A DNA stretch of 64,000 nucleotides from NCBI GenBank assembly GCA_963700955.1, contig CAVOZH010000011.1:434001-498000 (forward strand), read 5' to 3'. Origin of the DNA: Nocardioides_C sp963700955. GTDB lineage: Bacteria; Actinomycetota; Actinomycetes; Propionibacteriales; Nocardioidaceae. Below are positions 7,406 through 15,068 of this stretch, one piece after another; positions within the stretch are counted from its first letter, which is position 1, and every line of letters starts with the position of its first letter. Below the pieces are notes generated by a model. It did not search any database. It saw nothing but the letters and a program-made list of their open reading frames with translations, and had not been told where the DNA came from. Position numbers and translations under genes: made by a program.

Positions 7406-10237
7406 ATGAGCGCGACCGCCGCCGGTCTCAGCACCCGTGAGGCCGCGCGGCGGTTGGCCGAGGACGGGCCGAACCGGCTTCCCAAGCCTCCTCGCCCGTC
7501 GCTGGTCCGGCAGTTCCTGCAGCAGCTGACCCACCTGCTGGCGCTGCTGCTGTGGGTGGCCGCGGGCCTGGCCTTCGTGGCCGGGATGCCCGAGCTGACG
7601 GTCGCGATCGTCGTGGTGGTGCTCCTCAACGCGTCGTTCGCGTTCGTCCAGGAGTACCGAGCCGACCGCTCCGCCGAGCGCCTCGACGCCATGCTGCCCG
7701 CACGGGTGCTCGTGCGGCGCGACGGCAGGCTGCAGAGCGTCGACGCGGTCGAGCTGGTCCGGGACGATGTCGTCGTGCTGGCCGCCGGGGACCGCCTCGC
7801 GGCCGACCTGACGTTGCTGACCGCCCACGACCTGAGCGTGGACGAGTCGCTGGTGACCGGCGAGAGCAGACCCGTCCGGCATGAACCCGGCAGCAGGGTG
7901 CTCGCCGGCACGTTCCTGGTGCAGGGCGAGGCGGTCGCCGAGGTCGTCGCGATCGGCGCGGGCACCACGATCGCCGGCATCTCCGCGCTCACCCGCCAGG
8001 CGACGAGGCCGCCGAGTCCCCTGACGGTCCAGCTGAACGGCGTGGTCCGCACGGTGGCAATCATCGCGGTCGCGGCGGGCACCCTCCTCGGCGTGGCCGG
8101 GATCGCGCTGGGGCTCAGCGGCACCTCGGCGTTCCTCTTCGGTGTGGGCGTGACCGTCGCCCTGGTGCCCGAGGGCCTGCTGCCCACAGTCACCCTCTCG
8201 CTGGCGCGCGGGGCCCAGCTGATGGCCGAGCGCCATGCGCTCGTGCGCCATCTGGACTCCGTCGAGACCCTCGGCGCCACCACGTTCGTGTGCACCGACA
8301 AGACCGGCACCCTCACCCAGAACCGGATGGCCGTCGTCGAGGTCTGGACCCCCGCGGGCACGGTCACACTCGAACCGGAGGGCTACACCCCTGCCGCACA
8401 CCGTCACGGATCGCCAGATGCGGTGGCCGCCATGGCCGCTGCCGCGGAGAGCGCGGTCCGGTGCGTGGCCGGCCGGGTGGTCCGGCACGGTGACACCTGG
8501 GTGGCCGTCGGTGACCCGATGGAGGCGGCTCTGCACTGCTGGGCTCTCGGCCTGCACCATGCGTCGGGCAGTACCCCGTCGCCGGTCGGTACGACGGGTG
8601 CTGCGCCGGTCGCGGAGGCGGCTTCCGGAGCGGCGGCCGACGCGCCGACGGACTCGGTCACCACGGCGGCAGCCGATCCCGCCGAGGTCACGGCCGAGGG
8701 TGCTGAGGCCGGTGAGCTGCCGGCTGACGTTGCCGAGGCTGTTGAGCCTGCCGAACTGGCGACGCCGGCGACCGGGGCCGCTCCAGCGGACAGCCGGACC
8801 TCCGTCGCGCTCCACATCGGGCACACGCCGGCCAGCCCCACCAGCCTGGTCACGTTGCGCCGGCCCTTCACCAGCGACCGGATGCTCAGCTCGGTCGTCG
8901 TGGAGGGGGTGTCCCATGTCCTGGGCGCGCCCGAGTCGGTACTGCGACGGTGCACCGAGGTTCCACGTGGAACCGACGAGAGGCTCGAGGACATGGCCAC
9001 GCGTGGCCAGCGGGTGCTTGCCGTAGCCCGAGGCTGTTGGGAGCCGGGGCAGCCTCCTGAGACGGCCGAGACCGACCTACGGCTCGTCGCACTGGTCGGG
9101 TTGGAGGACCCACCGCGGCCCGACGTGGCAACTGCGCTCGAGGCGTGCCGGATGGCGGCAATCCGGGTCGCGATGGTCACCGGCGACCACCCGGCGACCG
9201 CGGCGGCCATCGCCCGTGAGGTCGGGGTGCTCCGCCCCGGCGGGGCCGTGGTCGACGGCTCCGCGCTCCCTGCTGACGACGCCGAGCTCGGCGCCCTCCT
9301 CGACAACGAAGCGGGTGCCGTCGTCGCGCGGGTGACGCCCGGTGACAAGCTGCGCATCGCTCGTGTTCTCCGGGACCGCGGCCACGTCGTCGCGATGACC
9401 GGCGACGGCGTCAACGACGCACCAGCCCTGCGCGAGGCCGACGTGGGGGTGGCCATGGGCGCGAGCGGCAGCGACGTGGCCCGTGAGGTGGCCGATCTGG
9501 TGCTGCTCGACGACCACTTCGCCACGATCGTGGCGGCCATCGAGCTCGGGCGTGCCACCTTCGCCAACGTGCGGAGGTTCTTGACCTACCACCTCGCCGA
9601 CAACGTCCCCGAGCTCGCCCCGTTCGCGGCGTGGGCCCTCACCGGGGGGCAGCTGCCGCTGGCGATCGGGGTGCTCCAGGTGCTCGCCCTCGACATCGGT
9701 ACGGACATCCTGCCGGCCACAGCGCTCGGCGCCGAACCGCCGAGCCCCCGGGTGATGCGCGGCCCTGCCCATGGCGGCCCTCTGGTCAACGCCGGGCTGC
9801 TACGTCGCGCCTTCGGCGTGCTCGGGGCCCTCGAGGCCGCGATGTCGCTCACGACCTTCACCGTGGTCCTCGTGATGGGTGGCTGGTCGTGGGGCGACAA
9901 GCCGGGAGCAGGACTGCTCGCCACCGCGTCAGGGTCGGCGTTCGCAGTGATCGCGGTCAGCCAGATGGCCAATGCCTTCGCGTGCCGGAGCGCGAGCCAG
10001 CCGGTATGGCGGATCGCGCTCTCGACCAACCGGCTCGTGCTTGCCGCGGTCGCCGCGGAAGCCGCGCTGCTCGTGGCCTTCCTCGCGGCGCCCTGGCTGT
10101 CCGAGCTGCTCGGCGGCAGCTGGCCGACCCCGACGGCATGGGCGATGGCCGCCACCGCCGCCGTACTCCTGGTCCTTGCCGACGGCACGCACAAGTACTG
10201 GCGCCGGCGCTCGATCAGGCAGCGCGGCGGCGCCTGA
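7406..10237 (+). CDS. P-type cation-transporting ATPase (P2 type) with Ala-rich insert
   Basis: A 943-residue P-type ATPase, probably moving Ca2+ or another cation across the plasma membrane; it resembles the mycobacterial CtpF/PacL group. Seen: N-terminal cation-ATPase domain (STREAARRLAEDGPNRLP), TGES actuator loop in SLVTGESRPV, phosphorylated Asp298 in CTDKTGTLTQNRM, hinge MTGDGVNDAPALREADVG near residue 665, and six C-terminal helices. There is no heavy-metal CxxC domain. In the nucleotide domain, residues about 388-466 are an Ala/Pro/Glu-rich low-complexity stretch that splits the usual fold. The ATG at 7406 follows GGGGA; upstream in-frame starts overlap DUF1918. Gene order with hsp20 suggests stress induction. 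Confidence 0.93.
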   Translation: MSATAAGLSTREAARRLAEDGPNRLPKPPRPSLVRQFLQQLTHLLALLLWVAAGLAFVAGMPELTVAIVVVVLLNASFAFVQEYRADRSAERLDAMLPARVLVRRDGRLQSVDAVELVRDDVVVLAAGDRLAADLTLLTAHDLSVDESLVTGESRPVRHEPGSRVLAGTFLVQGEAVAEVVAIGAGTTIAGISALTRQATRPPSPLTVQLNGVVRTVAIIAVAAGTLLGVAGIALGLSGTSAFLFGVGVTVALVPEGLLPTVTLSLARGAQLMAERHALVRHLDSVETLGATTFVCTDKTGTLTQNRMAVVEVWTPAGTVTLEPEGYTPAAHRHGSPDAVAAMAAAAESAVRCVAGRVVRHGDTWVAVGDPMEAALHCWALGLHHASGSTPSPVGTTGAAPVAEAASGAAADAPTDSVTTAAADPAEVTAEGAEAGELPADVAEAVEPAELATPATGAAPADSRTSVALHIGHTPASPTSLVTLRRPFTSDRMLSSVVVEGVSHVLGAPESVLRRCTEVPRGTDERLEDMATRGQRVLAVARGCWEPGQPPETAETDLRLVALVGLEDPPRPDVATALEACRMAAIRVAMVTGDHPATAAAIAREVGVLRPGGAVVDGSALPADDAELGALLDNEAGAVVARVTPGDKLRIARVLRDRGHVVAMTGDGVNDAPALREADVGVAMGASGSDVAREVADLVLLDDHFATIVAAIELGRATFANVRRFLTYHLADNVPELAPFAAWALTGGQLPLAIGVLQVLALDIGTDILPATALGAEPPSPRVMRGPAHGGPLVNAGLLRRAFGVLGALEAAMSLTTFTVVLVMGGWSWGDKPGAGLLATASGSAFAVIAVSQMANAFACRSASQPVWRIALSTNRLVLAAVAAEAALLVAFLAAPWLSELLGGSWPTPTAWAMAATAAVLLVLADGTHKYWRRRSIRQRGGA
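8959..8974. promoter_or_regulatory. parS-like palindrome inside the P-type ATPase gene
   Basis: GGTTCCACGTGGAACC is a perfect 16-bp palindrome. Its 14-bp core GTTCCACGTGGAAC fits the bacterial parS consensus tGTTnCACGTGnAACa, which binds ParB near the replication origin. It encodes residues 518-523 (EVPRGT), just beyond the ATPase's low-complexity insert. No second copy was noticed in the window. Binding is inferred from sequence alone. Confidence 0.55.
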
Positions 10238-10263
10238 TGGGCCGCCGTCCGCGACGACTACCG

Positions 10264-10328
10264 ACGCGCTGTGGACGCATCCCAAGCGGCATGCCACTTG
10301 GGATGCGTCGATAACCCCGCGTTACAGC
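10264..10328 (-). repeat. 65-bp structured repeat, copy 1, in a convergent gap
   Basis: Read on the minus strand this starts GCTGTAACGCGGGGTTA and ends CCACAGCGCGT. It is identical at 54 of 65 positions to 38038-38102 on the plus strand. It holds a small palindrome (GTAAC/GTTAC-like) followed by a long stem: GACGCATCCCAAG pairs with CTTGGGATGCGTC across a short GC-rich centre. It lies between the ATPase stop (26 bp away) and the DUF1876 stop (9 bp away), which converge, so it may act as a two-way terminator or a REP-like element. Confidence 0.75.
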
Positions 10329-10337
10329 CGAGGCGGC

Positions 10338-10607
10338 TCAGCTGTGGAGGCGGGCGCGCTCGTGGGTCAGCGCCTCGATGTCCTCGGCGGCCGCATGCAG
10401 CAGGCGGTGCGCGAGGTCCGAGAGGGCGCGGGCCGTCGCGAGCTCGTCACCGATCTCCGGGACGTCGCGGTCGACGGGGTTGAGGCGGGCGGTGCCGGTG
10501 CCGGTCAAGGTGACCTCTTCCGACGGGCGCAGCCGGGCCTCTGCGTGGGTCTTCCCTTCGCGCTCGCCGATGTAGACGTCGACGTGCCAGGTCTTCGTAG
10601 TACTCAT
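10338..10607 (-). CDS. DUF1876 domain-containing protein
   Basis: An 89-residue protein made of one DUF1876 domain (dsRBD-like fold): KTWHVDVYIGEREGKTHAEA, then TGTGTARLNPVDRDVPEIG and a C-terminal helix. The molecular role is unknown. A family member in M. tuberculosis (Rv2632c) belongs to the DosR dormancy set. The gene is 32 bp downstream of the alcohol dehydrogenase on the same strand, probably the last gene of a USP-ADH-DUF1876 operon, and also has a DosR-like box 36 nt before its start. Confidence 0.9.
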   Translation of the reverse strand: MSTTKTWHVDVYIGEREGKTHAEARLRPSEEVTLTGTGTARLNPVDRDVPEIGDELATARALSDLAHRLLHAAAEDIEALTHERARLHS

Positions 10608-10639
10608 ACTTCATTGCCGCACGAGCCCTCCAGGCCACG

Positions 10640-11638
10640 TCAGGGGCGAAGGTCCCCGATGCGTAGCAAGGCAGCACCGTGGACCCGGTCGGCGAGGAGG
10701 TCGTCGAGAGCCAGGTCAGCCTTCTCGAAGGGGTACGGCGTGACGGTCGCGGTGACGCCGAGACGCGGGGCGAGCCGGAGCAGCTCCTCCCCGTCGGCGC
10801 GGGTGTTGGCCGTGACGCTGGTCAGCGTGCGCTCCCGGAACAGGTGGCGCTGGTAGTCGAGCGGCGGCACGTCGGAGAGGTGGATCCCGGCCAGCGCCAG
10901 CGTCCCGCCACGGTCGAGCGCCTCGAGCGCGGGAGGCACGAGGTCACCCACCGGCGCGAACACGATCGCCGAGTCGAGCAAGACCGGCGGGGCGTCGTAC
11001 GCCCCTCCCACCGAGGCGGCGCCGAGCTCGAGAGCGAGGTCGCGTGCTGCGGCGTCGCGGGTCAGGACGTGCACCTCCGCGCCCTGGGCCATCGCAACCT
11101 GGGCGGTGATGTGGGCGCTCGCACCGAAGCCGTAGATGCCGAGCCGGCCACCCGCCGGCAGGTCCGCGCGACGCAGGGCGCGGTAGCCGATGATGCCCGC
11201 GCACAGCAGCGGGGCGGCCTGCTCGTCCGGAAGGTCGTCGGGCACGTCGTAGGCGAACGCGGCGGGCACGAGGGCGTACTCCGCGTAGCCGCCGTCCTCG
11301 TCCCAGCCGGTGTAGCGGGAGTCCGGACAGAGGTTCTCCTGGCCCCGGCGGCACCAGCGACACTCCCCGCAGGTGTGCCGCAGCCACGCGATCCCGACCC
11401 GGTCGCCCTCGGTGAACCGCGCGACTCCCTCACCGACGGCCGCGACCGTGCCGACGACCTCGTGACCGGGTACGACGGGCGTGCGGTGCTGCGGCAGGTC
11501 GCCGTCGCGGACGTGCAGGTCGGTGCGGCACACCCCGCACACCGACACCGAGACGAGAACCTCGTCGGCCCCCGGTCGCGGCACTGGTCGCTCGACGAGG
11601 TGCAACGTCCCCGTCCCGGTGGTCTCCCACGCGCGCAT
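10640..11638 (-). CDS. zinc-dependent alcohol dehydrogenase
   Basis: A 332-residue medium-chain NAD(P)-dependent alcohol dehydrogenase. The catalytic zinc motif is CGVCRTDLHVRDGD plus GHEVVG, and the structural zinc site is CGECRWCRRGQENLC. The Rossmann segment reads GRLGIYGFGASAHITAQVA. It reduces or oxidises a small alcohol/aldehyde pair in the cytoplasm; the substrate is unknown. ATG 11638 starts the conserved RAWETTGTG segment. It begins only 5 bp after the USP stop codon, so the two are certainly co-transcribed; similar ADH-USP pairs occur in dormancy clusters. Confidence 0.92.
   Translation of the reverse strand: MRAWETTGTGTLHLVERPVPRPGADEVLVSVSVCGVCRTDLHVRDGDLPQHRTPVVPGHEVVGTVAAVGEGVARFTEGDRVGIAWLRHTCGECRWCRRGQENLCPDSRYTGWDEDGGYAEYALVPAAFAYDVPDDLPDEQAAPLLCAGIIGYRALRRADLPAGGRLGIYGFGASAHITAQVAMAQGAEVHVLTRDAAARDLALELGAASVGGAYDAPPVLLDSAIVFAPVGDLVPPALEALDRGGTLALAGIHLSDVPPLDYQRHLFRERTLTSVTANTRADGEELLRLAPRLGVTATVTPYPFEKADLALDDLLADRVHGAALLRIGDLRP
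10643..10656 (-). promoter_or_regulatory. DosR/DevR-like box upstream of the DUF1876 gene
   Basis: On the minus strand this reads GGGACCTTCGCCCC, 12 of 14 matches to the DosR core counting the N, and is identical to the box before hsp20 (15-mer at 10643-10657). It overlaps the last codons of the upstream ADH gene (encoding GDLRP-stop), so part of the conservation could be coding; its distance to the DUF1876 start is 36 nt. Confidence 0.4.
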
Positions 11639-11643
11639 GGTTC

Positions 11644-12474
11644 TCACCGTACGACGGCGACCGAGCACCGCGCGTGGTGCAGGACCGACTGGCTCACCGA
11701 GCCGAGCAGCAGCCCGGCGAAGGCGCCGAGGCCCCGGGAGCCGACCACGACGAGGTCGGCTGCCTGGGAGGCGTCGGCCAGCACGTGCTGCGGGGCGACC
11801 GGAACCGCCTCCGAGGTGATCTTCACGTCGGGGTACTGGTCGGCGAACCCGGCCAGAGCCTCGGACAGGACGCGCTCGGCGGCGCCGATCTCCTCCACGA
11901 GCCCCTCACCGGAGAAGTCACGGGAGGCGTTGCGCCACGCGTGGATCGCGGTCACCGCGTCGCCGTTGCGGCTGGCGTGGTCGAAGGCGAACGCGAGTGC
12001 CTTGCGGCTGCCCGTTGACCCGTCCACGCCCACCACGACCCGGTGGCTGTCCGGGTCGTACGGCGTGCGGGTCACGACGACCGGGCACGACGCATGCCGG
12101 GCCACGTGCTGGCTCACCGACCCGAGGAACACGCCGGAGAGCAAGCTGTGGCCCCGGGCGCCGACGACCACCGCGACCGCGCGAGCGGAGGCGTCGATCA
12201 GCGCCTGGGTCGGCGGCACGGCGACCATCTCGAGCTCGGTGTGGCGGGCTCGTGCAGCGGCGAGCCGGTCACGGGCGTCCCTCTCGAGCTTGGCCATCTT
12301 CGCCGCATGCCAGTCGCTGGTCGCCTCGAGCACCTGGGTCGCGTCCACCTCCGAGATCAGGACCCGCAACGGCCGCCCTTCCTCGGCGGCAAGCTCGTCG
12401 GCCCAGTCGAGGGCAAGCTCGCTGTCGCTGGAGCCGTCGTAGCCCACGACGATCTCTCCTGCGCGCGTGTTCAT
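11644..12474 (-). CDS. universal stress protein, two USP domains
   Basis: A 276-residue protein with two tandem universal stress domains. The first runs from GEIVVGYDGSSDSELAL to the nucleotide-loop-like VVGARGHSLLSGVFLGSVSQ; the second from RVVVGVDGSTGSRKAL to VVGSRGLGAFAGLLLGSVSQ. Both keep the G-x2-G-x9-G(S/T) ATP-binding pattern, so it should bind ATP like the M. tuberculosis tandem USPs. The ATG at 12474 precedes the conserved start; the next upstream start would add 14 atypical residues. It is the first gene of an apparent USP-ADH-DUF1876 operon with paired DosR-like boxes upstream. Confidence 0.94.
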   Translation of the reverse strand: MNTRAGEIVVGYDGSSDSELALDWADELAAEEGRPLRVLISEVDATQVLEATSDWHAAKMAKLERDARDRLAAARARHTELEMVAVPPTQALIDASARAVAVVVGARGHSLLSGVFLGSVSQHVARHASCPVVVTRTPYDPDSHRVVVGVDGSTGSRKALAFAFDHASRNGDAVTAIHAWRNASRDFSGEGLVEEIGAAERVLSEALAGFADQYPDVKITSEAVPVAPQHVLADASQAADLVVVGSRGLGAFAGLLLGSVSQSVLHHARCSVAVVR

Positions 12475-12509
12475 GAACTCAGCGTGACCCTGCCCGTCGC
12501 GGTGCCGTA

Positions 12510-12544
12510 GTGCCACTGGTCCCGCGGCCGATGCCGAAGGTCCA
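12510..12544 (-). promoter_or_regulatory. paired degenerate DosR-like boxes upstream of the USP operon
   Basis: On the minus strand TGGACCTTCGGCAT (12531-12544) and GGGACCAGTGGCAC (12510-12523) each match the 14-bp DosR core at about 9 positions, counting the N, and are exactly 21 bp apart, two helical turns. They lie 36-70 nt before the USP start codon. Each box alone would be weak; the spacing, shared with the narK pair, is what makes them credible. Confidence 0.4.
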
Positions 12545-12601
12545 GCGCACCAGACCAGGTGCTCCGCGCGCTCGCCGACCCAGCGGGTGGGCCCCGCCGG
12601 T

Positions 12602-13471
12602 CTAGGCGAGTACCTGCAACGCCCCCGGGCGGACCACGGCGGTGACGGGGAGCGGTCCGAGCCGCTCGCCGTCTCCGTAGGCCAGGACCGGCCCGCTCGC
12701 GCTGACCGAGACCTCCCGTCCGCGGAGGACCACGACCTCGTCGAGCGAGACGTGCGTGCCGTCGTAGAGCTTGGGCATCGAGCGGATCAGCCGCAGCTTC
12801 GAGGCCGCCTGGATCACGACGATGTCGAGCACGCCGTCGTCGACCGCCGCGTCGGGCGCGACGTGCATTCCGGAGCCGTAGTAGCCGGAGTTCGCGACCA
12901 CGACCGTGAAGGCGTGGAACCGGTGCGCCTCGCCGTCGACGACCACGTCGTACGACGAAGGGCGGAACTCGATCACCGAGCGCACCGCCGCATAGGGGTA
13001 CTGCACCGCCCGCGGCAGCCGGTGCGCCCGGTCCACGAGCTCGGAGGCCAGCGAGTCGACCCCGGCGTAGACACTGCCGACGACGACGCGGCCGTCCACC
13101 TCGATCACGTCGACCTTGCGCGGGTCGGCGTCGAGCAGCGTGGCCGCCACCTCTGCCGGGGTGCCACCGATACCCAGCTGCCGGGCGAAGTCGTTGCCCC
13201 GCCCGCACGGGACGATGCCGAGCACCCCTCCGGCCGACACGACCGCCCCGGCGAGCGAGGCCACCATGCCGTCGCCACCGACGGCGACCACCACGTCGCC
13301 ACGCCCGACGGCCTCGGCGACGAGGTCACGACACGCGGCCGGGCCGGGGCTGTAGGTCACGTCGACGGTGCAGCCGGAGTCGCGGAGCGCACGGGCCACG
13401 GGTACGACGGCCGCCGGGGCCGCCCCACCGCCGGAGGCGGGGTTCACCAGGAAGGCGAAGGAGCGGCTCAC
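12602..13471 (-). CDS. diacylglycerol kinase / lipid kinase family protein
   Basis: A 289-residue DAGK-catalytic-domain protein. It shows FLVNPASGGG for nucleotide binding, then VVAVGGDGMVASLAGAVV and GIVPCGRGNDFARQLG, the GGDGT-type and GTGNDFAR-type signatures of lipid kinases. It probably phosphorylates diacylglycerol or a related lipid at the inner membrane face. The GTG start at 13471 overlaps the oxidase stop codon as GTGA, so translation is coupled. The gene order matches the M. tuberculosis Rv2249c-Rv2252 region, where Rv2252 is a diacylglycerol kinase linked to phosphatidylinositol mannoside synthesis. Confidence 0.9.
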   Translation of the reverse strand: MSRSFAFLVNPASGGGAAPAAVVPVARALRDSGCTVDVTYSPGPAACRDLVAEAVGRGDVVVAVGGDGMVASLAGAVVSAGGVLGIVPCGRGNDFARQLGIGGTPAEVAATLLDADPRKVDVIEVDGRVVVGSVYAGVDSLASELVDRAHRLPRAVQYPYAAVRSVIEFRPSSYDVVVDGEAHRFHAFTVVVANSGYYGSGMHVAPDAAVDDGVLDIVVIQAASKLRLIRSMPKLYDGTHVSLDEVVVLRGREVSVSASGPVLAYGDGERLGPLPVTAVVRPGALQVLA

Positions 13472-15051
13472 GGGACGAGGATCCCGGGGTTCAGGACACC
13501 GGCGGGATCGATCCGCTCCTTGACCGCCCGGAGCATCTCGACACCGACCGGGCCGATCTCCTGCGCGAACCAGGGCAGGTGGTCGCGGCCGACGGCGTGG
13601 TGATGGGTGATCGTCGCACCGGCCGCGATCATCGCGTCCGAGGCGGCCGCCTTGGCCACGGCCCACTGCGCCAGCGGGTCGGCCGCCTGCTTGGCCGCGA
13701 CCGTGAAGTACAGAGAGGCGCCGGTCTCGTAGACGTGCGAGATGTGGCAGAGCACGATCGGCCCGGTTCCCTGCTCCGCGAGCGACGTCTCGAGGGCACC
13801 CTTCACGCCGGCGTAGAGCGCGGGGAGGTTCGACCAGAACGTCGCGGTCTCGAGCGTCTCCACGAGAACCCCGACGTCGAGCAGCGAGTCGCGCAGGTAG
13901 GGCCCGTGGAAGCGGCCCTGCGCCCAGGCCCGACCGCCCTCCTCGCCGAGACACCGGCCACCGAGCCCGCTGAGCCGCTGGGTCACGAGCGTGCGGGCGC
14001 GGTCGACGTACTCCTGGGTGCCCTCGAAGCCGGTGATCATCAGGCAGCCACCGGCGTTCTCCCCGCCGACCTCGCTCGGCTTGGCGAGGTTGATCGACGT
14101 CTCGGCCTCGTCGGAGAGCCGCAGCACGGTCGGCGCGATCCGCTCCTGGGTCAGCGTGCGGAGCGCGTTCGTCCCGTCGAGGAAGGTCTCGAACCGCCAC
14201 GCGTCGTACACCTTCACCACCGGGACCGGGCGCACCCGCACGGTGACCGAGGTGATCACGCCGAAGGCGCCTTCGGAGCCGAGCACGAGCTGCCGCAGGT
14301 CGGGGCCGGCCGCGTTGGCAGGGGCGCTGCCGAGCTCGAGCGTCCCGAGCGGGGTGGCCACGCGGAGACCGACGACCAGGGAGTCGAAGCGGCCGAACCC
14401 GGCCGAGGACTGACCGCTGGAACGGGTGGCCGCGAATCCGCCGATGCTGGCGTACTCGAACGACTGCGGGAAGTGGCCCAACGTCATGCCGTGCTCGGCG
14501 AGCAACGCCTCGGCCTCGGGGCCGAGCAGGCCCGCCCCGAGCTCGGCGGTGTGGGACTCGGCGTCGAAGGCCACGAGCCGCTTGAGACGGGAGAGGTCGA
14601 GCGCGACCACGCCCGCGAAGCCCTCCCGCCGCGCGACGAGACCGCCGACGACGGACGTGCCCCCGCCGAACGGCACCAGCGCCACGTGGTTCCGGGAACA
14701 CCACTCGACCACGGCCTGCACCTCGTCGTGGCCGGCCGGAAGCAGCACGGCGTCAGGCGCGTCGGCCCCGTCGCCGTGCCGGATCTTGAGCAGGTCGGGT
14801 GTGGACTTGCCGCGCGTGTGACGCACCCGGCTCTCGTGGTCCGTGCGCACGTGCTCCTCCCCCAAGAGGTCGCGCAGCTCGCCGACGAGGGCCGGGTCGA
14901 GGCCCGGCTCGGTGAGGGTCACCGCGGTGAGGTCGACGGCGGTCTGCTCGTCGGTGCCGAAGACCGCGTCGATCAGGGCCGCGGCGCTCTCGGGAAGGGC
15001 GGAGGCATGGGCGGGGTCGCCCCATCGGGACCAGTGCATGGGTGTCGTCAC
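13468..15051 (-). CDS. FAD-binding oxidase, alkyl-DHAP synthase (AGPS)-like
   Basis: A 527-residue flavoprotein of the VAO/GlcD superfamily. The FAD domain has VALVPFGGGTSVVGGL and LGHFPQSFEYASIGGFAATR, which closely follows eukaryotic alkylglycerone-phosphate synthase and M. tuberculosis Rv2251. The C-terminal substrate domain includes LCHISHVYETGASLYFT, and HHHAVG resembles the AGPS catalytic His cluster. Known AGPS makes the ether bond of ether lipids; whether this enzyme does so is open. The GTG at 15051 abuts a palindromic operator; ATG 15039 (523 residues) is a fair alternative. It pairs by overlap with the lipid kinase and stands opposite tetR-glpD. Confidence 0.85.
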   Translation of the reverse strand: MTTPMHWSRWGDPAHASALPESAAALIDAVFGTDEQTAVDLTAVTLTEPGLDPALVGELRDLLGEEHVRTDHESRVRHTRGKSTPDLLKIRHGDGADAPDAVLLPAGHDEVQAVVEWCSRNHVALVPFGGGTSVVGGLVARREGFAGVVALDLSRLKRLVAFDAESHTAELGAGLLGPEAEALLAEHGMTLGHFPQSFEYASIGGFAATRSSGQSSAGFGRFDSLVVGLRVATPLGTLELGSAPANAAGPDLRQLVLGSEGAFGVITSVTVRVRPVPVVKVYDAWRFETFLDGTNALRTLTQERIAPTVLRLSDEAETSINLAKPSEVGGENAGGCLMITGFEGTQEYVDRARTLVTQRLSGLGGRCLGEEGGRAWAQGRFHGPYLRDSLLDVGVLVETLETATFWSNLPALYAGVKGALETSLAEQGTGPIVLCHISHVYETGASLYFTVAAKQAADPLAQWAVAKAAASDAMIAAGATITHHHAVGRDHLPWFAQEIGPVGVEMLRAVKERIDPAGVLNPGILVP

Positions 15052-15068
15052 GTGTTACAGTGTGACAC
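15052..15068. promoter_or_regulatory. palindromic operator filling the AGPS-tetR divergent gap
   Basis: GTGTTACAGTGTGACAC has 8-nt arms around a central G with 7 of 8 pairs matching. It occupies the whole 17 bp between the GTG of the oxidase and the ATG of tetR. TACAGT at 15056-15061 would be the -10 of a leaderless tetR transcript, so a bound repressor would block it. TetR autoregulation is inferred. Confidence 0.6.
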
